Source of the DNA: Vallitalea sp.
GTDB taxonomy: Bacteria; Bacillota; Clostridia; Lachnospirales; Vallitaleaceae
Reading direction: 5' to 3'
Assembly: GCA_025210235.1 (NCBI GenBank)
Contig: JAOASG010000066.1
Coordinates: 1 to 64,000 of the forward strand
DNA: 64,000 nt
Shown here: in pieces, positions 56,234 through 64,000 of the stretch
Layout of the letters: every line of letters begins with the position of its first letter
Numbering within the stretch: position 1 is the stretch's first letter
Notes under the pieces: model-generated
Databases searched by the model: none
What the model was told of the DNA's origin: nothing
The model's input: the letters and a program-made list of their open reading frames with translations, nothing else
Translations under genes and position numbers: made by a program

Positions 56234-57052
56234 TTAGCGTATTTTTGATGGGGGTAATCCATAATGGTTTTTAAATTGTCTTGAAAATACAAAAGGGTCG
56301 CTATAACCAATAGCAGTGCTTATAGATGAAATGGTCATGCTAGTTGTTTCTAATAAAAATTTAGCGTAACTCATACGAAGTTGTAATTGATATTGTTTGG
56401 GGGTAATACCATATTTGCTTTTAAAGCAAGTGCTTAGATGTCTTGGAGATAAATCTACTTTTGCTGCTAATTCTTCTATTGTATATTTTCCATTAATATC
56501 ATCCATCATGTAACGTCTAACTCGATCTATTTTATGATGCTTTAAATCTTCATGCGTATGTTGCTGAAGATTAAGAATTTCGGCTAATAAATATGAAATT
56601 AGGTTATTACATGCTAGTTGATGACTAGGTTTATTAGTTAGAAAAAATGATTGATTAATAGATGCAAATATCTGATCATAATATGGAATGTTATTAATTT
56701 TAACACTTAAGTAAAAAGGCTCTGGTTGATAAGGTAAATCTGTTGCAGCAGAAAGAAGTTCAAATCTTAATCCGGTGATTACTAAAGGATTATCTTTGTC
56801 ATGCCAAGCATGATGAATGCAATGACTGCTGATAAAAACTAGACGTCCAGGTTCTAAAGGGATTTTTTTTTGCCCAAAAATATATTCACCATATCCTGAC
56901 TTAACAAAGAGAATATGTTGGTTTTTATTTTTCTGAGGTTCGGCTTTCCAATTTGGTTGTACTTTCAGGCGATAACATCCTGTTATATCAATATATAAAG
57001 TATGAGGAATTAACTCAAGTAAATTTTCTAATAATTTTTCTGATTTTGTCAT
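56234..57052 (-). CDS. AraC-family transcriptional regulator (cupin type)
   Basis: 272 residues. An N-terminal cupin sensor (about 30-120, with GYGEYIFGQKKIPLEPGRLVFISSHCIHHAW) is followed by two helix-turn-helix motifs (about 170-270: YTIEELAAKVDLSPRHLSTC, TISSISTAIGYSDPFVFSRQ). It is divergent from the sulfatase gene with a 108-bp shared control region and presumably senses a sugar or glycan fragment to control it. The start ATG (57052) follows AGAGGTG; a GTG at 57061 lies inside that ribosome site and is rejected. Confidence 0.9.
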   Translation of the reverse strand: MTKSEKLLENLLELIPHTLYIDITGCYRLKVQPNWKAEPQKNKNQHILFVKSGYGEYIFGQKKIPLEPGRLVFISSHCIHHAWHDKDNPLVITGLRFELLSAATDLPYQPEPFYLSVKINNIPYYDQIFASINQSFFLTNKPSHQLACNNLISYLLAEILNLQQHTHEDLKHHKIDRVRRYMMDDINGKYTIEELAAKVDLSPRHLSTCFKSKYGITPKQYQLQLRMSYAKFLLETTSMTISSISTAIGYSDPFVFSRQFKNHYGLPPSKIR

Positions 57053-57160
57053 GGTATTCACCTCTTATAACATGTTTAACTAATGCGTTTGCTTATATAA
57101 TTATTTTAAAGGAATTAATAATAATGTCAATAAAAGATAAGGAAACGAGAGTGAGTTAGA

Positions 57161-58660
57161 ATGAAAACTATTTTTATTATTATGGATTCATTAAATAAGC
57201 ATTACTTAAATGCATATGGGCAAAATAAGGCGATAACTCCTAATCTAGACCGTTTAGCAAAGAAGTCAGTAGTATTTGACCAACATTTCAGTGGGTCTCT
57301 TCCTTGTATGCCTGCAAGACGTGAGATGATGACAGGTAGATTGAATTTTCTTGAAGCGCCATGGGGACCAATAGAACCTTGGGATGATTGTCTACCAGTT
57401 GAACTTAGAAATCAAAAGAAAATCTATAGTCATATTATTACTGATCACTATCATTATTTTCATAGTGGCGGAGAAGCATATCATACGTTGTTTGACTCAT
57501 GGGAATTCCCAAGAGGTCAAGAGGGAGATAAGTGGAAAGCTTTAGTAGAAGATCCAGAAATACCTAAATTTAAAGGTAAAAATAGAAGACCTTATTGGGT
57601 AAATCGTAAATTTATTGATTCTCAAAACGATGAAGATTATCCGACACCCCAATGTTTTATGAGAGCAATGGATTTTGTTGAAAACAACCATAATGCAGAT
57701 AACTGGCATTTGCATTTAGAAGTTTTCGATCCTCATGAACCTTTTGTTAGTCCTGATCATTATAAGGATTTATACGGAGCTCATTGGGATAAAGATTATC
57801 ACTTTGATTGGCCTTCATATGGTCCAATTGATGGAGATCCTGATGAAGTAGAATATATTAGAAAGTGTTATAATGCTAGTCTTACAATGGCAGATGTTTG
57901 GCTAGGTAAGTTTTTGGATAAGATGGATGAATATGATATGTGGAAAGATACAGCTGTAATATTAACCTCTGATCATGGCCATTTATTAGGAGAACATGGA
58001 TACTGGGCAAAGAATTATATGTTTGATTATCAAGAATTAGTAAATATTCCATTGTTCATACATCTACCAGAAAAAGATAAAAAGGATACAAATGATAATA
58101 ATAGAATAAATGCTCTAACAGCAACGATGGATATTATGCCTACATTAATGGAACTTCATGGAGCACAATTACCGCCAAATGTCCATGGGAAATCATTATT
58201 ACATTTACTACAAGAAAATGATAAGGATGAAGAAAAGGTACATCATGATGCGGTGATATATGGATATTTCTCAAAAGATGTTAATATATATGACGGAAGA
58301 TATTCATATTGTAGACAACCTCTTGATGGAAGTTATCTATATCATTATACTGCAATGCCAAGAGGATTTTCAGATTTTATTAGTAGAAAACAATTAGCAT
58401 CAGCTGAAATGGGAGTTTTCTTAAATACTACTTATGGTATACCTCATTATCGTATGCCAATAAATTCAAAAAAACATATGGATGCTCCAGATTATAATAT
58501 AATATATGACTTAAAAGATTATGATCCAAATAACCAAGATAATCAAAGTCAGCCAGTACATGATAAAGAGCTTGAAAGAAAATTAGAGAACAAATTAAAA
58601 GAATTGCTTATTCGTTATGATGCTCCTGAGTGCCAATTTGAGCGATTAGGTTTAAAATAA
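57161..58660 (+). CDS. Cytosolic sulfatase (type I, formylglycine-dependent)
   Basis: 499 residues, alkaline-phosphatase superfamily. The sulfatase signature LPCMPARREMMTGR contains C49, which an FGly-generating enzyme would convert to formylglycine (CxPxR). Metal-ligand regions FIIMDSLNKHYL and ILTSDHGHLLGEHG are present. There is no signal peptide, so it acts in the cytosol. A role in desulfating an imported sulfated glycan fragment is inferred from the AraC and ABC transporter genes around it. No FGly-generating enzyme gene is in the window. Confidence 0.92.
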   Translation: MKTIFIIMDSLNKHYLNAYGQNKAITPNLDRLAKKSVVFDQHFSGSLPCMPARREMMTGRLNFLEAPWGPIEPWDDCLPVELRNQKKIYSHIITDHYHYFHSGGEAYHTLFDSWEFPRGQEGDKWKALVEDPEIPKFKGKNRRPYWVNRKFIDSQNDEDYPTPQCFMRAMDFVENNHNADNWHLHLEVFDPHEPFVSPDHYKDLYGAHWDKDYHFDWPSYGPIDGDPDEVEYIRKCYNASLTMADVWLGKFLDKMDEYDMWKDTAVILTSDHGHLLGEHGYWAKNYMFDYQELVNIPLFIHLPEKDKKDTNDNNRINALTATMDIMPTLMELHGAQLPPNVHGKSLLHLLQENDKDEEKVHHDAVIYGYFSKDVNIYDGRYSYCRQPLDGSYLYHYTAMPRGFSDFISRKQLASAEMGVFLNTTYGIPHYRMPINSKKHMDAPDYNIIYDLKDYDPNNQDNQSQPVHDKELERKLENKLKELLIRYDAPECQFERLGLK

Positions 58661-58667
58661 GATAATT

Positions 58668-58716
58668 AAAAGCCATAGAATCACTAATATAATTATTGAT
58701 TTATGGCTTTTTTTTG
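58668..58716 (+). terminator. Rho-independent terminator
   Basis: AAAAGCCATA(G)AATCA pairs with TGATTTATGGCTTTT (58697-58711), followed by T residues. Confidence 0.88.
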
Positions 58717-58978
58717 TATTTTTCTACTATAATAAATAGCCAAGAAACATTTGAAATTAGCAATATATGCAATATACAAGACAATTTAAGCAATTACATT
58801 TTGTGGGCATAATTATATAATGAATATTGCTATTTACGTAATATAAGACTTAATAATTAGGACAAAGTACTAAGTCATAACAAAAAAATAACATTTTATC
58901 GTTTTTGTATTGTTGCTTTTTACTAAATAATTTCGTAATATGAAATAAACTTAATTTCAGAACGGAAGGTATATAATT
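58717..58978 (+). promoter_or_regulatory. Upstream region of the membrane AraC sensor gene
   Basis: AT-rich with no ORF. It contains TAACATTTTATC (58889-58900), which recurs twice upstream of the ABC permease gene, and TTTTTACTAAATAATT (58917-58932), which recurs upstream of the solute-binding gene (63346-63361). Both are candidate control sites. No convincing -35/-10 pair was assigned. Confidence 0.45.
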
Positions 58979-61276
58979 ATGGTATTATCAAAAGTAAAAC
59001 AAAGCATCATTTTTAGATCTATTTTCTATAATGTAATACTAATAATAGTTGTTACTATAGCTACGCAACTTCTATATTATAGTTATGTAGAAAAAAGTTT
59101 TAAAGATGAGATAAATAAATATAACATTCAAATAGTTGAACAAATACGTCAGACTATTGATGAAAACATATTAGATGATGTAATTGCTTTATCTAAGGTA
59201 TATTTTACACCATTACACAGTAATAAAGATTTAACTTACCCGATGAAACATGATATTAGAAAAGATACAATGAGAATTGTTAATATTAGTAATAGAATTT
59301 CTGATATTCTTGGTTCTAATAATATTCTTGAAGGATTAGATGTTTTTTATCCTCAAAGTAATATTCTATTTACTAATAGCTCGGTACATTTACTTGATGA
59401 CGTGGTACAAGAAACTTATTTGCCAGATTGGTTTGAATTGATAGATAAGAAGGATTTAAAAAGCGTATGGTTACCAACGAGATATATTGGTGGTAATTTT
59501 AATTATTCAATATGTTCTTACATAAGGACTATCCCTTTATTTGGTGGGTCTAACAATAGACAAGCTGTTATTGCAGCACATATTAATGTAGAAAGCTTAA
59601 AACATTATGTTGTAAATAAAATAAATGATGATGGAAATATGTTTTTAATATTAGATGAAGAAAATAATATTATAATGAGAAAAGGAGATAATATTGATCA
59701 GATTAAAGATAAAGTTATTAATTCAGATATATACAAAAAAAATGATGGTATTGTCGAACTTAATCAAGATAACTTTAAAGGTATGATTACCTATTCTAAG
59801 TCAAAATCAAATGGATGGACATATATATTAGTTTCAAATAAAGCATTTTTTTATAAGGAATCTTATCAGATGAAACAGATATTACTAATGGTTGGAGTTT
59901 TAATATTAATTATTAGTGTTTGCATTGTAATAGTTGTGACAATAAGATACCATAAACCGTTGAGAAATGTTTTAAGCACAATTAAGGAGAACTTACCTGA
60001 ACAGGGAGATCTTAATGAAGATAATGAATATAATTTGCTTATGAATACATTTAATGGACTTACTATTCAAGTGGATCAATTACATCAACAAATAACAGAA
60101 AACAAACCAATTATTCGCCATACAGTCTTAACTAACTTAGTTAATGGTGAAGGCGGAATTATTTTAGATAAAAATGAAAGAAATAAATTAAATCTAGTGG
60201 AAAAAAATGTTTTTTGTTTTATTATTAAAATTGCTACAAATAAAGAAATGAGTTATGACTCAAAAGTGATAATTGATTATAAGTTAATACAGTTACTTGA
60301 AACCAATATTACTTCATTTAAATTATCGGTAATAACAAATGAGAGTAATACCCTAATAGGAATTGCAAATTTTTCTGATACACTTTCTAGGGGTGATTGT
60401 TTAAAACAAATAGAAGAAGTGATAAAATCAGCGTTAATGATTAATTATTCAATATTTATTGGTAATAACTATATGTTAAATGCAAATAATATTGCAAAAT
60501 CTTTTCAAGAAGCAACAACTAGTAAAAAGTATGCATTTTTGATGCCTGAGATGAAGATTATTAAATATAATGAATTACATGTAGATAGTCGTAAAGATAA
60601 AGGTAGTGCACATAAGATATTAGTTAAGGTTCAAGATGCAATTCGTTCTGGAAAGGAAAAGGAATTAAAGTATTCAATAGATAGTATTGTTATATCTTTA
60701 GGAATGGAGCAGTACAAATTGGAGTACGCAAAAAATGCTTTATTAGATATTGTTTCCACAATGAGTAATACAATGTCAGAAATGAACTTTTCTTTAAATG
60801 AATTGATGGGATATAATGTTAGAGAAAAATGTAAAAAGATAGATAATATTAATGAATTTGAAATATGGATAAATGAAGTAATTAGTGTACTAACTAATGC
60901 TGTAAACAGTAAAAGGGATAATAAAAATGTTGAGTTACATGCAAAACTAAAAAAAATAATTGATGAAAATATATATAATGAATTATCTCTTGAGAGTGTA
61001 GCAGAGCGTATGCATATGAGAGCAGATTCTTTGAGTAAGCTTTTTAAAGAGGTAATGGGAGTTACATTTACATCTTATATTAAACAAGTTAAGCTACAGA
61101 ATGCAACGGAGCTACTAAAAGAAAATGAATTATCTATAGGAGAAATATCAAGTAAATTAGGTTATAATTCAACTCAATATTTTATTAGAATTTTTAAAAG
61201 TAAATATGCAATAACTCCTAAACAATATCAGATAAATTATTTAAGAAAATTGGATAACGATATTAAGAAAGATTAA
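58979..61276 (+). CDS. Membrane-bound AraC-family regulator with extracytoplasmic sensor
   Basis: 765 residues. Two membrane helices (about 13-33 and 300-322) bracket an extracytoplasmic dCache-like sensor. A linker region (about 380-520) and a C-terminal AraC DNA-binding domain (about 655-760: LSLESVAERMHMRADSLSKLF, LSIGEISSKLGYNSTQYFIR) follow. This one-component form is standard next to LplB/YtcP sugar transporters in Firmicutes, sensing an extracellular ligand or solute-binding protein. It probably activates the permease genes downstream. GGAAGG precedes ATG 58979. Confidence 0.92.
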   Translation: MVLSKVKQSIIFRSIFYNVILIIVVTIATQLLYYSYVEKSFKDEINKYNIQIVEQIRQTIDENILDDVIALSKVYFTPLHSNKDLTYPMKHDIRKDTMRIVNISNRISDILGSNNILEGLDVFYPQSNILFTNSSVHLLDDVVQETYLPDWFELIDKKDLKSVWLPTRYIGGNFNYSICSYIRTIPLFGGSNNRQAVIAAHINVESLKHYVVNKINDDGNMFLILDEENNIIMRKGDNIDQIKDKVINSDIYKKNDGIVELNQDNFKGMITYSKSKSNGWTYILVSNKAFFYKESYQMKQILLMVGVLILIISVCIVIVVTIRYHKPLRNVLSTIKENLPEQGDLNEDNEYNLLMNTFNGLTIQVDQLHQQITENKPIIRHTVLTNLVNGEGGIILDKNERNKLNLVEKNVFCFIIKIATNKEMSYDSKVIIDYKLIQLLETNITSFKLSVITNESNTLIGIANFSDTLSRGDCLKQIEEVIKSALMINYSIFIGNNYMLNANNIAKSFQEATTSKKYAFLMPEMKIIKYNELHVDSRKDKGSAHKILVKVQDAIRSGKEKELKYSIDSIVISLGMEQYKLEYAKNALLDIVSTMSNTMSEMNFSLNELMGYNVREKCKKIDNINEFEIWINEVISVLTNAVNSKRDNKNVELHAKLKKIIDENIYNELSLESVAERMHMRADSLSKLFKEVMGVTFTSYIKQVKLQNATELLKENELSIGEISSKLGYNSTQYFIRIFKSKYAITPKQYQINYLRKLDNDIKKD

Positions 61277-61293
61277 TTTTTTCAATGGAAAAC

Positions 61294-61312
61294 GCGACGT
61301 AGTCGCTTTTCT
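61294..61312 (+). terminator. Short terminator with GTA loop
   Basis: GCGAC-GTA-GTCGC (61294-61306) followed by TTTT. It ends the AraC-sensor gene. The same GACGTAGTC core occurs at 29386-29398. Confidence 0.7.
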
Positions 61313-61331
61313 TATGCTTTTTTCATATATA

Positions 61332-61397
61332 TAACATTTTATCAAATCTGTGATAAAAGAGAAAATATAAATAATAACAAATAAGTAACATTTTATC
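61332..61397 (+). promoter_or_regulatory. Paired candidate regulator sites upstream of the permease operon
   Basis: TAACATTTTATC occurs at 61332-61343 and 61386-61397, 54 bp apart. The first is also part of an inverted repeat, TTTTATC/GATAAAA (61337-61358). The third copy precedes the AraC-sensor gene. Confidence 0.5.
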
Positions 61398-61499
61398 TTG
61401 ATATTAGGAATTGCTTAAAACCTAGTACAATGATAAGCTTGTTTTATGTAAAGTCTCGGCTTAGCAAAACAATATATTAGACATCGAAAGGAGTTAAAA

Positions 61500-62417
61500 A
61501 TGGTCGCAGCAATTAAAAGAAATCTAAAGTTATATAACAAGCATAGAATGTTATTTTTTATGTTATTACCTACACTGATATATTTTATCATTTTTAAATA
61601 TGGACCAATGTATGGAATTCTTATTGCATTTAAAGATTTTTATCCACAAAAAGGTATATTAGGTAGTGAGTGGGTTGGACTTAAATATTTTAAAGAACTA
61701 TTTAGTAGTATATATTTCTTACCAGTTCTTAAAAATACTCTTATAATAAGCTTTGCAAAACTTATTATTGGTTTCCCTGCTCCTATTATTTTGTGTTTAC
61801 TATTAAATGAAGTAAAAAATGCTAAATTTAAAAAAGTAGTTCAAACTGTTTCATATTTACCTTACTTTATTTCATGGGTAGTAGTAGCAGGTATTTTTAT
61901 TGAGTTACTTTCTCCATCAAGAGGACCAATAAATTACATTATTCAAGCTATGGGAATGAAACCTGTTTTCTTTGTAGCTTCTCCAAAATGGTTTAGAAGT
62001 ATTTTAGTTTCATCAGATATTTGGAAAGGCGTAGGTTGGTCATCCATTATATATTTAGCAGCAATTACAAATATTAACACTGAGTTATATGAAGCTGCTG
62101 AAATAGATGGAGCTGGTCGTTTAAGAAAAATATGGAATATTACATTACCATGTATAGCACCAATTATCACTATAATGTTAATTTTTGCAAGTGGTCACTT
62201 AATAAACGATAACTTTGAACAAGTATATAATTTCTTGAATCCAAACGTAATGAAAGTAGGAGATGTTATTTCAACCTATACCTATAGAGAAGGTTTAGAG
62301 CGATTAAATTATAGTTATGCTTCAGCAGTTGGAGCTTTCAAAAACGTAGTATCATTTTCTATGGTTATGTTGGTAAATTATATATCTAGAAAAGTAAACG
62401 AAACATCATTATGGTAA
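61500..62417 (+). CDS. Sugar ABC transporter permease, LplB type
   Basis: 305 residues with six membrane helices. The opening RMLFFMLLPTLIYFIIFKYGPMYGILIAFKDF is typical of LplB-like permeases. The EAA coupling loop is YEAAEIDGAGRLRKIWNITLP. It is one half of the membrane channel of a binding-protein-dependent importer for oligosaccharides. AAGGAG precedes ATG 61500; the second permease follows after 13 bp. The ATPase is not encoded here, as usual for importers that share a common MsmK-like ATPase. Confidence 0.95.
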   Translation: MVAAIKRNLKLYNKHRMLFFMLLPTLIYFIIFKYGPMYGILIAFKDFYPQKGILGSEWVGLKYFKELFSSIYFLPVLKNTLIISFAKLIIGFPAPIILCLLLNEVKNAKFKKVVQTVSYLPYFISWVVVAGIFIELLSPSRGPINYIIQAMGMKPVFFVASPKWFRSILVSSDIWKGVGWSSIIYLAAITNINTELYEAAEIDGAGRLRKIWNITLPCIAPIITIMLIFASGHLINDNFEQVYNFLNPNVMKVGDVISTYTYREGLERLNYSYASAVGAFKNVVSFSMVMLVNYISRKVNETSLW

Positions 62418-62430
62418 AAGGAGAATAGTA

Positions 62431-63300
62431 ATGAAAAGAAAAAAGTCTAGATCCGATAAAGTAATAGATTTTATAGTATATGCTAGTTTGATAATTTTCT
62501 CTTTGTTGGTGTTGTTCCCTTTTTTACAGGTAATAACAATATCTCTTAGTCCAACAGAAGAATTAAATAAATTTGGATTACACATATTTCCTAAGAAAAT
62601 CACATTTGAAGGATATAAAAGTGTACTTAGCTATCCTTTAATTGGAAGTGCATATTTAAATACAATTTTTAGAACAGTGGTAGCAACAGTGATGGCATCT
62701 TTTTTCACGATTTTAGCTGCATATCCACTATCAAAGAAATATTTACCACACAAGAAATTTTGGACACTAATCATCATATTTACAATGTATTTTAGTGGAG
62801 GATTAATTCCTAAATATATGCTAATAAAAGATTTAGGTATGATAAATCATAGAAGTTCACTTATTTTACCAGCTTTAATTAGTGCTTATAACTTAATTAT
62901 TACAAGGAATTTCTTGATGATGTTACCTGAGAGTATGGAAGAAGCAGCAAAAATTGATGGAGCTAGTCATTTTAAAGTATTTGCACAAATTGTAGTTCCT
63001 GTTTCTAAACCAATTATTGCGACGATTTCTCTTTGGTATGGAGTATGGAATTGGAATGCATGGTTTGATAGTATGTTATATATGTTAGATGAGAAAAAAT
63101 ATGTTTTACAACATGTTTTACGTAAGATTCTGTTAGAAGGACAATTAGCAGAAGATACACTTGATATAGTATCTCATGTAAATACAGATGCAATGAAAAT
63201 GGCAACATTAATTGTGGCAATACTACCTATAATATGTATTTATCCTTTTGCACAAAAGTATTTTGTTAAAGGGGTAGTAATGGGATCAGTTAAGGAATAA
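62431..63300 (+). CDS. Sugar ABC transporter permease, YtcP type
   Basis: 289 residues with six membrane helices. It has the typical AYPLSKKYLPHKKFWTLII and MYFSGGLIPKYMLIKDLGM segments and the EAA loop MEEAAKIDGASHFKVFAQIVVP. It partners the LplB-type permease. AAAGGAG precedes ATG 62431. The substrate is unknown; the sulfatase nearby suggests a sulfated glycan or its desulfated fragments. Confidence 0.95.
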   Translation: MKRKKSRSDKVIDFIVYASLIIFSLLVLFPFLQVITISLSPTEELNKFGLHIFPKKITFEGYKSVLSYPLIGSAYLNTIFRTVVATVMASFFTILAAYPLSKKYLPHKKFWTLIIIFTMYFSGGLIPKYMLIKDLGMINHRSSLILPALISAYNLIITRNFLMMLPESMEEAAKIDGASHFKVFAQIVVPVSKPIIATISLWYGVWNWNAWFDSMLYMLDEKKYVLQHVLRKILLEGQLAEDTLDIVSHVNTDAMKMATLIVAILPIICIYPFAQKYFVKGVVMGSVKE

Positions 63301-63345
63301 CAATCAAATGGTATTAATAGCTTAAAGCTGTTGATATATACATAA

Positions 63346-63460
63346 TTTTTACTAAATAATTAGGTAATTGCGAAACTTACAATGTGTAGTTCTTATTATA
63401 AGTGGGAACATAACATATTGTATTAAAGGATCAACTTAATGTAGTTTAGCAATTACTTAA
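63346..63460. repeat. Inverted-repeat element with GTAATTGC ends, upstream of the solute-binding gene
   Basis: Left arm 63361-63381 (TAGGTAATTGCGAAACTTAC...) and right arm 63440-63460 (TGTAGTTTAGCAATTACT...) form an imperfect inverted repeat of about 20 bp around 58 nt. The right arm recurs at 30362-30382. The adjoining TTTTTACTAAATAATT (63346-63361) recurs at 58917-58932. It has no coding capacity and may be a small mobile element or a regulatory hairpin. Confidence 0.6.
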
Positions 63461-63488
63461 CTAAATCATGAAAGCGAGGAAGACTAAT

Positions 63489-64000
63489 ATGAAACATTGG
63501 GGAATTAGAAAATCTCTATCATTACTTTTAGTTTTAACAATGGTAATGGGATTATTCACTGCTTGTGGTAAAAAAGATAATAATGATGAAGGTAAGGACA
63601 AAGATAACACAGCAAATGAAAGTGTTAAAGGAAATGAAGAAGTATCAAATGAACCAATTAAGATTGACTGGTTTTTATATCCAAGTTATGGACAACCAGA
63701 TACAGAATCTGAAAATGTAAAAATGGTAGAAGAAAGATACAATGCTAAATTTAATTTCTGGTTCTTAGATTCAAACAAAGAAGATACTTTAAATATTAAG
63801 TTAGCTTCTGGAGAAATGCCTGACATCATGAGAATTAAATGGCATCAAGTTAAACAATATGTTAAACAAGGTATTTTAGCAGAAATTCCAGAAGAAACTA
63901 TTAGAAAATATGCACCTCATTATGCAGAGTATGTTGATAAATATGATAAAGGTTTAGCTTGGATGAAAGGTAAAGTTGACGGTAAATTATATGCTTTCCC
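63489..64000 (+). CDS. Extracellular solute-binding lipoprotein (3' end outside window)
   Basis: 170 residues visible. The signal peptide has lipobox LFTAC (C26), followed by a linker rich in K, D, N and E and the start of a family-1 (LipO/YtcQ-like) sugar-binding domain (IKIDWFLYPSYG, ASGEMPDIMRIKW, GILAEIPEETIRKYAPHYAEY). It is the binding-protein partner of the two permeases just upstream and captures the oligosaccharide outside the membrane. GCGAGG precedes ATG 63489. The gene runs off the end of the window. Confidence 0.95.
   Translation, partial: MKHWGIRKSLSLLLVLTMVMGLFTACGKKDNNDEGKDKDNTANESVKGNEEVSNEPIKIDWFLYPSYGQPDTESENVKMVEERYNAKFNFWFLDSNKEDTLNIKLASGEMPDIMRIKWHQVKQYVKQGILAEIPEETIRKYAPHYAEYVDKYDKGLAWMKGKVDGKLYAF

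Noticed and set aside
56953..57159. Plus-strand ORF of 68 codons overlapping the AraC start and running to the sulfatase
   Set aside because: It overlaps the cupin region of the AraC gene antisense and the divergent control region. It has no Shine-Dalgarno site, and the sulfatase has its own start.

Overview
The window comes from a low-GC, endospore-forming member of the Clostridia. It has very AT-rich intergenic DNA, strong Shine-Dalgarno sites, a T-box leader, a CotS-family protein, a SipL-like DUF3794/LysM protein and Veg. The mix of WalRK genes, lipid-free cell-wall genes and LplB/YtcP-type sugar importers fits a Lachnospirales-like environmental clostridium. Genus assignment is not possible by eye. 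No tRNA, rRNA, CRISPR array, prophage or transposase gene was seen.

Layout. (1) 1-15032 is a cell-surface locus. It starts with the 3' end of a fibronectin-III-like protein, followed by five tandem plus-strand genes and one large opposing gene. All six full genes encode secreted proteins with an N-terminal SLH or SLH-like region and arrays of Ig-like (Big_5/SwmB-like) domains. The opposing 1132-residue protein looks like the major S-layer protein. (2) 15638-28207 is a cell-wall homeostasis region: LysM/G5/M23 endopeptidase, walR, walK, an unrecognised secreted protein, YycH- and YycI-like regulators, murA, rlmH, an L,D-transpeptidase and an RlmI-like methyltransferase. (3) 28210-33813 holds a DUF4003-like protein, an orphan response regulator, an AI-2E-type permease, a HAD protein without its nucleophile, a small PspC protein missing from simple ORF calls, and a membrane protein. 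(4) 33830-36046 is a T-box/proS unit plus a thioesterase. (5) 36147-39789 is a YtrA-type GntR/ABC operon with a clear promoter and operator, followed by an orphan Card1/Can2-like (DUF1887) protein. (6) 40011-45341 holds ridA-cyuA, a NatAB-like exporter and the CCA-adding enzyme. (7) 45542-51995 holds a CotS-like pseudokinase, an O-antigen-ligase-like protein, a PEGA protein, a phosphohexomutase and a PrcB-like lipoprotein. (8) 52336-56009 holds veg, a SipL-like gene, ispE and a FadR-type regulator. (9) 56234-64000 is a carbohydrate locus: an AraC regulator divergent from a sulfatase, then a membrane AraC sensor, two sugar ABC permeases and the start of the solute-binding lipoprotein.

The most unusual non-coding signal is a structured repeat of about 130 bp, present as two full copies (24845-24975, 56038-56167) and one remnant (52069-52089). 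Its perfect 23-bp outer stem carries two compensated base-pair changes between the copies. Other signals are a second dispersed inverted-repeat family with GTAATTGC ends, a 12-mer shared by the AraC-sensor and permease upstream regions, and a 16-mer element shared by two S-layer-locus promoters.
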